From assembly GCF_013003915.1 (NCBI RefSeq), contig NZ_JABAIV010000003.1:496001-560000 (forward strand): 64,000 nt of DNA, written 5' to 3'. Position numbers and translations under genes: made by a program. Numbering within the stretch: the stretch's first letter is position 1; every line of letters begins with the position of its first letter. Under the pieces are notes generated by a model, which made no database searches, was not told where the DNA came from, and worked only from the letters and a program-made list of their open reading frames with translations. The DNA is from Telluria aromaticivorans (lineage in GTDB: Bacteria > Pseudomonadota > Gammaproteobacteria > Burkholderiales > Burkholderiaceae_D). Below, piece by piece: positions 1-8,806 of the stretch.

Positions 1-542
1 CGGCGCAACGGGCCGTTCGGGCCGCTCATGCCACTGTGGGCGTCGCGGTAACGGTTGCCGGGGACGGGCATGTCGACCGTGAAGACCAGGGTGGTCGCGC
101 CCAGCTCCCAGGCGCGGCGCATCACGTCGCGCATGAAGGCGCGGTCTTTCAGGACGTAGAGCTGGAACCAGATGGGTTTCGAGGCATGGGCTGCGACTTC
201 GGATAGCGGGCAGACCGAGACGGTGGACTGGATGAAGGGGATGTTTTTGTGGCAGGCCGCGCGCACTGCCTGGACTTCACCGCGGCGGGCGAACATGCCG
301 GTCAGGCCGATGGGGGCCAGGGCAATGGGGAGCGCGTAGTGTTGGCCGAACCAGTTTGTTGTGAGGTCGAGCTGGGACGAGCCGCGCAGCACCTTTTGCC
401 GCAGCCTGACGGCTTGCAGGTCGTCGACATTGGCGCGCAGGGTTTGCTCGGCGCCGGCGCCGCCATCCAGGTAGTGGAACAGGAATGGGGGGAGGCGGCG
501 GCGGGCGGCTTCGCGGAAATCGGTGGCGGAAGAAATGATCAT
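1..542 (-). CDS. lldD: L-lactate dehydrogenase (FMN-dependent), N-terminal part, cut by the window edge
   Basis: The first 180 residues of an alpha-hydroxy-acid oxidase of the LldD type, which oxidises L-lactate to pyruvate at the inner membrane and passes electrons to the quinone pool. The protein begins [13 protein letters not shown] and continues with [15 protein letters not shown], the FMN-site segment [32 protein letters not shown] and [20 protein letters not shown], all in the order expected for LldD. The ATG is at 540-542 and no good Shine-Dalgarno is visible. The C-terminal catalytic His/Arg region lies beyond the left edge, so completeness cannot be judged. The next gene downstream in the window is on the same strand but ends 134 bases away. 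Confidence 0.93.
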   Translation of the reverse strand, partial: MIISSATDFREAARRRLPPFLFHYLDGGAGAEQTLRANVDDLQAVRLRQKVLRGSSQLDLTTNWFGQHYALPIALAPIGLTGMFARRGEVQAVRAACHKNIPFIQSTVSVCPLSEVAAHASKPIWFQLYVLKDRAFMRDVMRRAWELGATTLVFTVDMPVPGNRYRDAHSGMSGPNGPLR

Positions 543-676
543 GGGAAGGTCAATCTTTCAGTAGCCAGGTTCGGTTCGTCAAGTGGAAAGCCGCGCGACC
601 TTGCCGCCCGGCCGGGCCACCCATGCCTCCACGATGACGTACAGATCTTACAGCAGGTCCGGACGCGGCCGCCATG

Positions 677-2119
677 CTAGATGAACCCGAGCGTGAGGCC
701 CTTGAGCGTTGCCGCCGTCCTGGTCGAGCACCCCAGTTTGCGGAAAATGCTCTCGACATGGGTGCGCACCGTCGACGGACTGATCTTCAATTCGCGCGCC
801 ACTTCCTTGTTGCTTTCGCCGAGGCTGAGACGGCGCAGCACCGCCGTCTCGCGCTCGGACAGCAGCGACTTGCGCTTTGCCGCAGTGTCACCTGCGTCGA
901 GGCGGGTGCCGTCCGCCGCCCCCAAGGCCGCGTTCACGGCCTGCAGGTCGAAGCGGCCCGCCGCGGCCTCTGCCGCCAGCACTGCCGCCGCCTCCGGCGC
1001 CGTGAAGGCCGGGCGCCAGGGGCGCGGCATGCGCAGGGCCGCATACGCTGCTGCCGCGGCCAGGATCCGCTGCGGCATGGTGAGCGTATCGGCATCGAGG
1101 TCGCGGTAGTAGCCGCTGCCATCGAGCCGCTCGTAGACATGCGAGGCAAGTGCAGCCTCTGCCCGCAGCGACGGAACCTGGACGCCAGCTCGCGCAGTCC
1201 AGTAGGGCACCAGGCGCAGCTTCTCCCAGTCTGCCGCACCGAGCTTGCCGCTATGCTGCCAGATGGCGTTCGGCACGGCCGCGCGGCCGATCCCGTGGAG
1301 GAGGGCCGCGCGTCCCAGGCAATGCTGCTGGGCCGGCGGCAGGCCTGCCATCAACGCAGCGCGCTCGGCCAGGTCGGCCACCCGGCGCGAATAGCCGAGC
1401 AGCCAGGGCAGCTTCAGCTCGATCATGTCGGCCACGATGCTCAAGGGCACGCGCGCGGCCAGCGCCGGGACGGGTGCCGGGCAAGGCGGCGCGTCGTTCG
1501 CGTCGAGCCACTCCCGGGCATGCACTGCCAGCAGGCGCACCAGCGCGGCAGGATATTTTTTATCCGAGCGCGCGGCGATCAGGCGCAGCGCCTCGTCGAT
1601 GCCGTGGGCGCGCGCCAGGATCTCGAGGTCGCTGCCCAGGTTGACGTAATACACCAGGCGCGGGATGTGTGGCGCGGCCAGGCGTTCCGGCATGCCGCCG
1701 CCGTCATGGTGCTCCCACACGCGGCGCAGACCGGTTTCGACTTCCGGCGGCAAGCCCACCGCCTCGGCGATGGCGCCCGACACTTCGCAATGGATGCGGG
1801 CGAGCGGCGCGACGCTGGTAAAACTCATTCGGGTGCCGGGCGGCAGGGTGTGCGTGAGCATGGCGTCGCGCCCACCCACGTCGTCGCCCAGCAAGGCGGA
1901 AAAACCGCTGGCGTTGGCAGTGCAGCCGGACCAGCGCAGCAGGGTCACCAGCCGCGCATGGGCGCAGGCCCCCTCCTCCGCACCATCAGCCAGCGCAAGC
2001 CGCTCGGCCAGGCGAGCCGAGCGGATCGAGCCGTCGGTCGGCTGGCCCATGCTCAGGTCGCCCACCATGGCCAATAACTGGACAGCTTCCTCGACGGTGA
2101 CAGTGTGGTCTAGTTGCAT
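677..2119 (-). CDS. LuxR-type regulator with two degenerate HD/HD-GYP-like domains
   Basis: A 480-residue protein with a C-terminal LuxR/FixJ helix-turn-helix (about residues 410-475; SERETAVLRRLSLGESNKEV then STVRTHVESIFRKLG) behind two HD-like halves. The first half has EHHDGGGMP (about 135-145), resembling the HHExxDGxGYP signature. The second has LLHGIG in place of LLHDIG(K) and HVYERLDGSGYY in place of HHERLDGSGYP. The metal-binding HD pair is therefore altered and cyclic-di-GMP hydrolysis is doubtful; it may act as a sensor or effector controlling the HTH. Related HD-plus-LuxR proteins occur in several phyla, generally without a known ligand. There is no clear Shine-Dalgarno before the ATG at 2119, so a later start is possible. 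It ends 64 bases before the GMC gene stop region and is probably its own transcription unit. Confidence 0.82.
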   Translation of the reverse strand: MQLDHTVTVEEAVQLLAMVGDLSMGQPTDGSIRSARLAERLALADGAEEGACAHARLVTLLRWSGCTANASGFSALLGDDVGGRDAMLTHTLPPGTRMSFTSVAPLARIHCEVSGAIAEAVGLPPEVETGLRRVWEHHDGGGMPERLAAPHIPRLVYYVNLGSDLEILARAHGIDEALRLIAARSDKKYPAALVRLLAVHAREWLDANDAPPCPAPVPALAARVPLSIVADMIELKLPWLLGYSRRVADLAERAALMAGLPPAQQHCLGRAALLHGIGRAAVPNAIWQHSGKLGAADWEKLRLVPYWTARAGVQVPSLRAEAALASHVYERLDGSGYYRDLDADTLTMPQRILAAAAAYAALRMPRPWRPAFTAPEAAAVLAAEAAAGRFDLQAVNAALGAADGTRLDAGDTAAKRKSLLSERETAVLRRLSLGESNKEVARELKISPSTVRTHVESIFRKLGCSTRTAATLKGLTLGFI

Positions 2120-2182
2120 TTTTGCACTGTAATGGAGAAGTCCGCGCCGGGCAAGACCGGGGCCCGGCGTCGCCCGGCCTGC

Positions 2183-3796
2183 TTATAGCCCGTGTCTGGT
2201 CTTGATCAGGTCCGCCGCGCGTTCGCCGATGACCACGCAAGGCGCCATCGTGTTGCCTGTGGTGATGCGCGGCATGATCGAGGCATCGGCTATCCGCAGC
2301 TTATCGATGCCGTACACCTGTAGGCTGGCGTCGACCACCGACATGGCGTCGCGGCCCATCTTGGCGGTACAGGACTGGTGCCAGTAGGTCACCGCGGCGC
2401 TGCGTACCCAGGCCTGCATCTGCTCGCGGCCAAGCTTGCCGGGCATGGACTCGCCTTTTACCAGCCGCCCGAACGCACTGGCATTGCCCAGCGCCCGGCA
2501 CATCTCGACGCTGGCCAGCGCCGCCTGCATGTCCTCGGGATCGGACAGCGTATTGGCGCGGATGATGATCGCATCGTGCACACCGGGTCCAGACAGCAGC
2601 AGCTCGCCGCGGCTCTTGGGGTGCGCCAGGCCGGCGAACATGGTCCAACCGTGGGCCGGCACGCCGCGCGCCGCGGTCTCGGCGCTCGGCACCGGGAACT
2701 CGACCTGGCAATGCAGCATGTCGGGCGCGTCCAGCGCGGGATCGCTCTTCCAGTACAGCGTCGCTTCGGACCCGCCATTGCCCACCTGCTGGGGCTCGGC
2801 ATACTCCCAGATGCAGCCGAAGGACACGTGGTCCTGGTGGTTCTGGCCCACGCCCGGCAGGTGCTGGCGCACGGTAATCCCGTGCCGTCCGAGTTCCTGC
2901 TCGGGACCGATCCCCGACTGCATCAAGACCTTGGGCGTGTTCACCGCGCCTAGCGACAGGATCACTTCGCGGGTAGCGCCGAACCAGTGCGGCTGTCCGT
3001 CGACCAGGGCCTCGACGCCGGTCACCGTGCGGCCATCGAAGGACAGCTTCGAGACCAGGGCGCCGGTCAGCACCGTCAGGTTCGGCTGCGCCATCCGCGG
3101 GTAAGTGTAGGAGCGGAACACCGACAGCCGCTTGCCGTCGCGGATGCGCAGGTCGTTGATGGCGGCGCCGCCGTCGGCTTCCATCATGGCGCCATTCGGG
3201 CTGTCGAAGGTAGGCACGCCCAGCGAACGCGCCGCCTCGAGCATGAGCGTCGCGGCAGGCTGCGGCGCGTGGGCCGGGGCCACGTACACCGGGCCGCCCT
3301 GCCCGCGCCGCTCGGGATCGAGCGGGCCGTGCCAGTCTTCGATGCGGCGGTAGATCTTCAGTACGGATTCGTAGTTCCACGCGTCGTTGCCGGCCTGCGC
3401 GGCGAAATAATTCCAGTCGCTGCGGTGCCCGCGCGCCCACAGCATCACGTTGATGCTGGAGCCGCCACCGAGCACCCTGCCCATGTTCATCGGCAGCGCA
3501 CGGCCGCCCAGGTGCGGGTTGGGCTCGGCCATGAAGCCCCAGTCGCGCTCGGACCCCAGGTTGAGCGGCCACTGGGCCGGATCGATGACGCTGGCGACGT
3601 CGTCGCTACTGCCCGCTTCCAGCAGCAAAACCTGTACGTCCGGATTGGCGGCCAGGCGCGCCGCGACGACGCAGCCCGACGAGCCTGCGCCGCAGACGAT
3701 GAAGTCGTAATGGGTGTTGAGCGCCGCGCGCAGGGCCGCCTGGTTGCGGCGCACTGCTTCTGCGAAAGCGTGTTCATTGGTTTGGGTGTCGTGCAT
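2183..3796 (-). CDS. GMC-family FAD oxidoreductase (choline/alcohol dehydrogenase type)
   Basis: A 537-residue flavoprotein of the glucose-methanol-choline family. Visible landmarks are the FAD-binding FIVCGAGSSGCVVAARLAA near residue 32, the GMC signature LGGGSSINVMLWARG, the second signature GAVNTPKVLMQSGIG, and the C-terminal active-site region VTYWHQSCTAKMG with TGNTMAPCVVIGERAADLI. It probably oxidises an alcohol to an aldehyde or ketone; the substrate cannot be read from sequence. The ATG at 3796 is chosen because GGACGG sits 7 bases upstream; an in-frame TTG 15 bases earlier is less likely. It is the last gene of a SnoaL-like/SDR/GMC cluster, 67 bases after the SDR gene, opposite a LysR gene, which suggests a small inducible catabolic operon. 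Confidence 0.9.
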   Translation of the reverse strand: MHDTQTNEHAFAEAVRRNQAALRAALNTHYDFIVCGAGSSGCVVAARLAANPDVQVLLLEAGSSDDVASVIDPAQWPLNLGSERDWGFMAEPNPHLGGRALPMNMGRVLGGGSSINVMLWARGHRSDWNYFAAQAGNDAWNYESVLKIYRRIEDWHGPLDPERRGQGGPVYVAPAHAPQPAATLMLEAARSLGVPTFDSPNGAMMEADGGAAINDLRIRDGKRLSVFRSYTYPRMAQPNLTVLTGALVSKLSFDGRTVTGVEALVDGQPHWFGATREVILSLGAVNTPKVLMQSGIGPEQELGRHGITVRQHLPGVGQNHQDHVSFGCIWEYAEPQQVGNGGSEATLYWKSDPALDAPDMLHCQVEFPVPSAETAARGVPAHGWTMFAGLAHPKSRGELLLSGPGVHDAIIIRANTLSDPEDMQAALASVEMCRALGNASAFGRLVKGESMPGKLGREQMQAWVRSAAVTYWHQSCTAKMGRDAMSVVDASLQVYGIDKLRIADASIMPRITTGNTMAPCVVIGERAADLIKTRHGL

Positions 3797-3863
3797 GTGC
3801 AGTCCGTCCAAGGATGAAAGCGGCGTCGCCGGGTGGGCGGCGCCAGGTAAAAAAGAGAATTGG

Positions 3864-4643
3864 CTAGACGGTCGGAATCGTGCCGCCGTCGATCACCAGC
3901 TCGGCGCCGTGAATCGACGCTGCCAGCGGCGAGAGCAGGAAAGCCACCAGCTCGGCCACCTCCTCCGGCCTGCCGGGACGCCCGATCGGGATGCCGCCCA
4001 GTGAATCCATTAGCTGCTGCCTGGCCTCGTCCTCGCTGCCATCGCGGTGGGCCGCCATGCGCTTGACCAGCGCGTGAGCCGCCATGGTTTCGATGAAGCC
4101 CGGCGCGACGCTGTTCACCCGGATGCCGCGCGGGCCGAATTCATTGGCCAGCGATTTGCTGTAGTTGGCCAGCGCCGCCTTGGCGGCGGCATAGGCCACG
4201 GTCGACTCGAACAGCGGCAGGCGGCGCTGGATCGACGTGATGTGGACGATGGCGCCGCTGCCGCGCTCGAGCATGGCCGGCAGGAAGGCGCGGTCCAGCC
4301 GCACCGCTGACATCAGGTTGACCTGTAGCGCCGACTCCCACATGGCGTCGCTCAGTGCGAGTGCCCCGCCACTCGGCGCGGACGAACCGCCGACGTTGTT
4401 GACGAGGTAATCGAGGTGGCCGAATTCGCGCCCCACGACCTCGGCCACATGGGCGGCGCCTTCCTGCGTGCCGACGTCTGCCTCGAGATAGCGCACCGTG
4501 GCGATTGGATCCTGCGGCAGGCTGCGCGCCGCCGTGATCACCGAGGCGCCGCGCGCGGCAAGCAGGCGCACGATCGCTTCGCCCATGCCCTTGGTGCCAC
4601 CGGTCACGAGCGCATGCTTGCCGGCGAATGCTGCGCCGCTCAT
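3864..4643 (-). CDS. SDR-family NAD(P)-dependent oxidoreductase
   Basis: A 259-residue classical short-chain dehydrogenase. The cofactor loop VTGGTKGMGEA lies near residue 14, NNVGGSS in the middle, and the catalytic serine region HITSIQRR with YAAAKAAL (Tyr-x3-Lys) follows; the C-terminal PEEVAELVAFLLSP and HGAELVIDGG are typical. The ATG at 4643 overlaps the TGA stop of the preceding SnoaL-like gene as ATGA, so translation is probably coupled. The reading frame stays open upstream of this ATG, but that stretch overlaps the neighbour and does not resemble an SDR N-terminus. Substrate unknown; probably acts with the GMC oxidoreductase downstream. Confidence 0.91.
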   Translation of the reverse strand: MSGAAFAGKHALVTGGTKGMGEAIVRLLAARGASVITAARSLPQDPIATVRYLEADVGTQEGAAHVAEVVGREFGHLDYLVNNVGGSSAPSGGALALSDAMWESALQVNLMSAVRLDRAFLPAMLERGSGAIVHITSIQRRLPLFESTVAYAAAKAALANYSKSLANEFGPRGIRVNSVAPGFIETMAAHALVKRMAAHRDGSEDEARQQLMDSLGGIPIGRPGRPEEVAELVAFLLSPLAASIHGAELVIDGGTIPTV

Positions 4644-4966
4644 GGCTTGATCTCCAGCGCGTCGATGGCGCCTGCGCGCAGCACGAACTGGAAGTCCAGC
4701 TCGATCGGGCTGCCCGGGAAGTTTCCGCGCACGGTGGCGCGCAACATGTGCGCCTCGTCTGCCATGCTCAGCCCGAGGGGCTTGATCGTGGCCTGGTAGC
4801 GCGCGCTGCTTTCGGCAGCCCATTCCTGGATCTGCGCACGGCCCTGGTGCACATGGCCTTCATCGACCACCTTCGCATCCGGATGGAAGCAGGCGGCGAC
4901 TCGATCGAGGGCCTGCGCGTTGGCGGCGTCGATATAGGCCGAAATGGCCTGCGGTAGTGTGCTCAT
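4640..4966 (-). CDS. SnoaL/NTF2-like small protein
   Basis: A 108-residue protein with the SnoaL/NTF2-like cone-fold pattern: ISAYIDAANAQALDRVAACF, then HPDAKVVDEGHVHQGRAQIQ, then a beta-rich half ending DFQFVLRAGAIDALEIKP. Such proteins are small-molecule isomerases, hydrolases or binding proteins, and the activity cannot be assigned here. AAGGAG lies 6-7 bases before the ATG at 4966, which fixes the start. It is first in the divergent operon controlled, by inference, by the adjacent LysR regulator, and its stop overlaps the SDR start by four bases. Confidence 0.85.
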   Translation of the reverse strand: MSTLPQAISAYIDAANAQALDRVAACFHPDAKVVDEGHVHQGRAQIQEWAAESSARYQATIKPLGLSMADEAHMLRATVRGNFPGSPIELDFQFVLRAGAIDALEIKP

Positions 4967-5045
4967 TGCGGTTCTCCTTAAAAGTTGTGCAACCAGTGTA
5001 GGTTCAGGCATCATCTTTAAAAACTAAGGAAATGGACATGCGCTA

Positions 5046-5060
5046 TGAACCAACAGTTCA
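5046..5060. promoter_or_regulatory. LTTR-box-like dyad upstream of lysR
   Basis: TGAAC-caaca-GTTCA is a perfect 5+5+5 dyad beginning 27 bases upstream of the lysR ATG, in the short region shared with the divergent SnoaL-like/SDR/GMC operon. It has the interrupted T...A symmetry of LysR-type operators. Assignment as the binding site is inferred from position only. Confidence 0.4.
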
Positions 5061-5072
5061 CAATGAGGTGAG

Positions 5073-5993
5073 ATGAGTTCGCTCGATTTGATCCGGCTGT
5101 TCCTGGCAGTGGCGGAGGGACGCAGTTTCACCCAGGCCGCCAGGCGCCTGAACATCACCCCGACGGCGGTGAGCAAGGGCGTGCGCGCCCTCGAAAAAAA
5201 GCATGGCGTCCAGCTGCTGGTGCGTACGACCCGCAGCGTCTCGCTGACCGAAGCCGGCACCGCGCTGCTGGGCGTGCTCAAGCCGGCCGTGAGCCAGATC
5301 GAGCAGGCCTTCTCCGAGCTGGCGCACTACCAGACCCGCCCGTCGGGCCACCTGCGCATCACCGCGCCGCGCAGCTTCGGCTTCCTGCTGGCGCGCTTGC
5401 TGGTACCCCGCATGCGCGCGGCTTATCCGGAGGTGAGCTTCGACCTGTCGCTCGACGACGGCCTGGTCGATTTGGTGGCCTCCGGCTACGACGCCGGCAT
5501 CCGGCTCGGACAGGCGATTGCACAGGACATGGTGGCCATTCGCTTGAGCCGGCCCTTGTCATGGTCGCTCGTGTCCGCCCCCGCCTACTTCCAGCGCGAA
5601 GGCATCCCCGCGCATCCCCAGGACCTGCTGCGCCACCGCACGCTGCGCTACCGCTTCTCGACCTCCGGCCTGCTGCCGCCGTGGCGCATGCGCAGCCCCG
5701 AGGGCGATGTCCTGCTCGACGCCAAGGCCGCCCTCACCGCCGACGACACCCAGATGCTGGCCGAATGGGCGCGCCAGGGCCTGGGCATCGCCTACCTGCC
5801 GGACCTGGAAATCGCCGACGACGTGCGCAGCGGACGCCTGCAGCGGGTGCTGGAGCAGGACGTGCCCGACACCTCGGCGCTGTTCCTGTATTTCCCGGTG
5901 CGCACCCAGAACCAGCCGAAGATGCGCGCCCTGATCGAACAGGCGAACCGGCTGGCGGAGGAAGGCGCGCTCGATATCCGCTGCGGCGGCTAG
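5073..5993 (+). CDS. LysR-family transcriptional regulator
   Basis: A 306-residue LTTR. The N-terminal winged helix-turn-helix reads LDLIRLFLAVAEGRSFTQAA, then LNITPTAVSKGVRALEKKHG. The effector-binding periplasmic-binding-like domain begins near SGHLRITAPRSFG (about residue 92) and includes VASGYDAGIRLG and the AEWARQGLGIAYLPD segment typical of the AaeR/DmlR-like branch. GAGGTGAG directly precedes the ATG. It is divergent from the SnoaL-like/SDR/GMC operon, the classical arrangement for an LTTR that controls its neighbour and itself. Confidence 0.93.
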   Translation: MSSLDLIRLFLAVAEGRSFTQAARRLNITPTAVSKGVRALEKKHGVQLLVRTTRSVSLTEAGTALLGVLKPAVSQIEQAFSELAHYQTRPSGHLRITAPRSFGFLLARLLVPRMRAAYPEVSFDLSLDDGLVDLVASGYDAGIRLGQAIAQDMVAIRLSRPLSWSLVSAPAYFQREGIPAHPQDLLRHRTLRYRFSTSGLLPPWRMRSPEGDVLLDAKAALTADDTQMLAEWARQGLGIAYLPDLEIADDVRSGRLQRVLEQDVPDTSALFLYFPVRTQNQPKMRALIEQANRLAEEGALDIRCGG

Positions 5994-6009
5994 GCATTGC
6001 CGGATGTGC

Positions 6010-6801
6010 TTAGCGGGTTGCGGCGACGGCGTCGAGGATCACCTTGGCCACCTCGGCCGGGCGCGACTGCTGCGGCACATGGCTGGCTGGCAGTTCGGTG
6101 GTCTTCGCACCGATCTTGGCCGCCATCGCGCGCAGCAGGCCCGGGTCGATCATGCGGTCGCGCGCGCTGACGATGAACCAGGAGGGCTTGGTCTTCCAGG
6201 CCGCGACGCTGACCTTGTCGCTGAAGGCCTTGGCCTGGATCGGACCCTGGGTGGCGGTCATGACGGCGGCTTGCGCCTTCGAGACGTCCTGCGCGAAGTC
6301 TTCGCGCATCGCCGCTTCCGGCAGGCTCAGGAAGCCTTCGGCGTCGGCGACGAAGCGCTTGGTGCCAGGGGCGGCCGGGTGGCCCTCGCTCGTCTCGGCG
6401 GTCGACTTGCCGGCATCCGGGGCAAAGGCGGCCACGTACACCAAGCTGCCGACCTTGTCGTGCTGGCCGGCGTCGGTGATCACGGTGCCGCCCCACGAAT
6501 GCCCCACCAGCACCACCTTGCCCGGCTGGGCCGCGATCGCGCGGCGGGTGGCGGCAACGTCGTCGGCCAGGGAGGTCAGCGGGTTCTGGACCGCGGTGAC
6601 CTTGATGCCCTTGGCTTGCAGCAGCGGGATGACCTTGGCCCAGTCGGAGCCGTCGGCGAAGGCGCCGTGAACGATCACGACGGAAGGCTTGGCGCTTGGC
6701 TCGGCGGGCGCGGCATTTGCGTTCGCGTGGGTTGCGGTGGCGGCAGCGGCGAAGGCGGCGGCGATGGCGATCTGGCGGAGCGTGGTTTTGGTGGCGGTCA
6801 T
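6010..6801 (-). CDS. exported alpha/beta hydrolase
   Basis: A 263-residue alpha/beta-fold hydrolase. Residues 1-28 form a signal peptide (Lys/Arg followed by an Ala-rich core, with a likely cut after ANANA). Then come VVIVHGAFADGSDW (oxyanion region), the nucleophile elbow VLVGHSWGGT, the acid region VSARDRMIDP and the catalytic His in LPASHVPQQ. This is the pattern of the salicylate-esterase-like/EstC branch. The substrate is probably a small ester. AAGGAA before the ATG at 6801 decides the start. It is convergent with lysR, whose stop is 17 bases away. Confidence 0.88.
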   Translation of the reverse strand: MTATKTTLRQIAIAAAFAAAATATHANANAAPAEPSAKPSVVIVHGAFADGSDWAKVIPLLQAKGIKVTAVQNPLTSLADDVAATRRAIAAQPGKVVLVGHSWGGTVITDAGQHDKVGSLVYVAAFAPDAGKSTAETSEGHPAAPGTKRFVADAEGFLSLPEAAMREDFAQDVSKAQAAVMTATQGPIQAKAFSDKVSVAAWKTKPSWFIVSARDRMIDPGLLRAMAAKIGAKTTELPASHVPQQSRPAEVAKVILDAVAATR

Positions 6802-7013
6802 GGTGTTTCCTTCTGGCGTCGTGGGTAAGTGAAACCAGTGTAGGGAGGATGGGGAGCGAGCGGTATCGGTTGAATGACCGATACGGATGCGATGGCCAGG
6901 TCCGAGCACAGCATCCTGTGCGACTTTCATACGATTGCAGACCAGATCGATTGCCCTACAGCAGCACGCTTCGGCTTACAATTGATAGGTCGACAAACCA
7001 TACCGAAGGTCAC

Positions 7014-8750
7014 GTGCAGGCCATTCCTCACTACGATCAGCATGCCGAACAGCTCGTTTCCCAGTACGAATCGCTGACGTTCGAACACGTGCACCCTGCC
7101 CTGCTGGATCTGCTGCCAGCGCCCGGCGCGACGATTCTCGATGTCGGCGCCGGCTCCGGAAGAGATGCCGCCTGGTTTGCCGCAAAAGGATACGATGTCG
7201 TCGCCGCCGAGCCTTCGGAAGCAATGCGCACACTTGCACGCCAGCGTCACCCATCGCCACGCATTCACTGGATAGCCGACAGCCTTCCGGACCTGGCCCA
7301 GGTACGCAGGCTAGGCCTCACCTTCGATTTGATCTTGCTCTCGGCGGTCTGGATGCATGTACCGCCGGCTTCACGCCAGCGTGCGCTGCGAAAGCTGGCA
7401 ACGCTGCTGTCGCCGAATGGACGCATCGCCATCAGCCTTCGCATCGGTCCACCGGATACCGATCGGGCCATGTACGAGGTGACCCTGCCTGAGCTGATGG
7501 CGGCGGCCCAGCAGTTCGGCCTCAGGCTGGTACGCACCGACGACAGTCCGGACAAGCTGGGTCGACCTGGCATTTCGTGGACGACCGCGGTTCTGGGACT
7601 ACCCGACGATGGCCTGGGCGCGCTTCCACTTCTGCGACACCTGATCCTCGCGGACGGAAAGTCGTCGACCTACAAGATCGCGCTGCTGCGCATCCTTGCC
7701 AGGATCGCCGATACCGCAGCGGGCGCCGCGCGCCATGAGTCCGAGTTCGTCGTCCTGCCAATGGGCCTCGTCGCGCTCTTCTGGCTACGCATGTACAAGC
7801 CGCTCATCGAAGGCGGCCTTCCCCAGATGCCGCCGAACCGGGCTGGGAATGCCCCCGGTTTCGTGACCGACAACTTCACGGCATTGCGCCCCATTCGGCC
7901 CGTGGACCTTCGTGCAGGGATGGAGTTCTATAGCGACACGGCACAACACCTTCACGCTAGCTTGTGGGAGATCTCCAGGCTGATCCGCGAAATGCCGGTG
8001 AAGTACCTGCGTAGGCCCGCGAGCGATGAGAACATTTTCCACGTCAGGCACCAGCGCCGCACATCGACGCCGTCAAGCCTTCGGATCGACGATCTATTCA
8101 TGTGGAGCTTCGGCGAGTTCCACGTTCCCGTCCAGATCTGGGATGCGCTCAGCCATTACAACGTATGGGTCGAACCGGTCCTGATTGCAGAATGGGTTCG
8201 ACTGATGGAATCGTATGCGGGACAGCTTGGCCCGGCGATCGGCCAGGCTGCCTATGCCCTGCTGGCGTGGGCAGATCCCGAGCGCGACACCAGGGTCGCA
8301 CGAGCCGCCGTCGAACGGGTTCGCAGTCAAGGCAAGTCCATCTACTGTGTCTGGTCAGGCCAGCGCCTGCGCGATGACTACCATATCGACCATTGTTTCC
8401 CCTTCGCTGCCTGGCCTTGCGGCGATGCCTGGAACCTGATGCCTGCGTCGCAAAGGATCAACAGCGAGAAATCGAACCGCTTGGTCACGCAAACTGCGCT
8501 GGAAACGGCCGGCGAACGCATTACCGAGTGGTGGGAAGTAGCATTCCTGGCGCCGGGAAGCGACGCACGTCAGCGCTTCTTCCTCGAAGCCGAGCAGACC
8601 CTTCCGATGTTCGAGCGTTCCACTTCCCCGGCAGACCTGATCGATGCGATGAAAGTGCAGCGCATCCGCTTGGCCAAGGATCAGGGACTGCGTCCATGGG
8701 AGCCGGTGTTACCGGCCGGCCGCGTGACGCCCGATGCAAGTTTTGCTTGA
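7014..8750 (+). CDS. SAM-dependent methyltransferase fused to an HNH endonuclease domain
   Basis: A 578-residue two-domain protein. Residues about 5-190 are a class I methyltransferase of the small-molecule (UbiE/Methyltransf_25) type: motif I ILDVGAGSGRDAAWFA at 41-56, acidic post-I VVAAEPSEAM with Glu66, and LLSAVWMHVPP. No DNA-methyltransferase NPPY motif is present. Residues about 200-440 are helical, with STYKIALLRILARIAD, a segment resembling those that precede HNH domains elsewhere. Residues 445-490 are an HNH core: CVWSGQ, HIDHCFPF (Asp459, His460), WNLMP (Asn474), RINSEKSNRL (Asn483, Asn488), the H-N-N form. The GTG start at 7014 has GAAGG four bases upstream and yields a natural MTase N-terminus; no in-frame ATG fits. 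It lies alone, 56 bases from the 3' end of tRNA-Ser. It could be a defence or DNA-damage effector; this is inference. Confidence 0.85.
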   Translation: MQAIPHYDQHAEQLVSQYESLTFEHVHPALLDLLPAPGATILDVGAGSGRDAAWFAAKGYDVVAAEPSEAMRTLARQRHPSPRIHWIADSLPDLAQVRRLGLTFDLILLSAVWMHVPPASRQRALRKLATLLSPNGRIAISLRIGPPDTDRAMYEVTLPELMAAAQQFGLRLVRTDDSPDKLGRPGISWTTAVLGLPDDGLGALPLLRHLILADGKSSTYKIALLRILARIADTAAGAARHESEFVVLPMGLVALFWLRMYKPLIEGGLPQMPPNRAGNAPGFVTDNFTALRPIRPVDLRAGMEFYSDTAQHLHASLWEISRLIREMPVKYLRRPASDENIFHVRHQRRTSTPSSLRIDDLFMWSFGEFHVPVQIWDALSHYNVWVEPVLIAEWVRLMESYAGQLGPAIGQAAYALLAWADPERDTRVARAAVERVRSQGKSIYCVWSGQRLRDDYHIDHCFPFAAWPCGDAWNLMPASQRINSEKSNRLVTQTALETAGERITEWWEVAFLAPGSDARQRFFLEAEQTLPMFERSTSPADLIDAMKVQRIRLAKDQGLRPWEPVLPAGRVTPDASFA

Positions 8751-8764
8751 TGACAACACTATAA

Positions 8765-8792
8765 AACGAAAAAAGCCCCAACACGTGGGGCT
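8765..8792 (-). terminator. intrinsic terminator after tRNA-Ser
   Basis: On the minus strand AGCCCC-acgtgtt-GGGGCT is followed by TTTTTTCG. It ends the tRNA-Ser transcript and also separates it from the oppositely oriented methyltransferase-HNH gene. Confidence 0.75.
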
Positions 8793-8806
8793 CGTCTTGA
8801 GGATCT

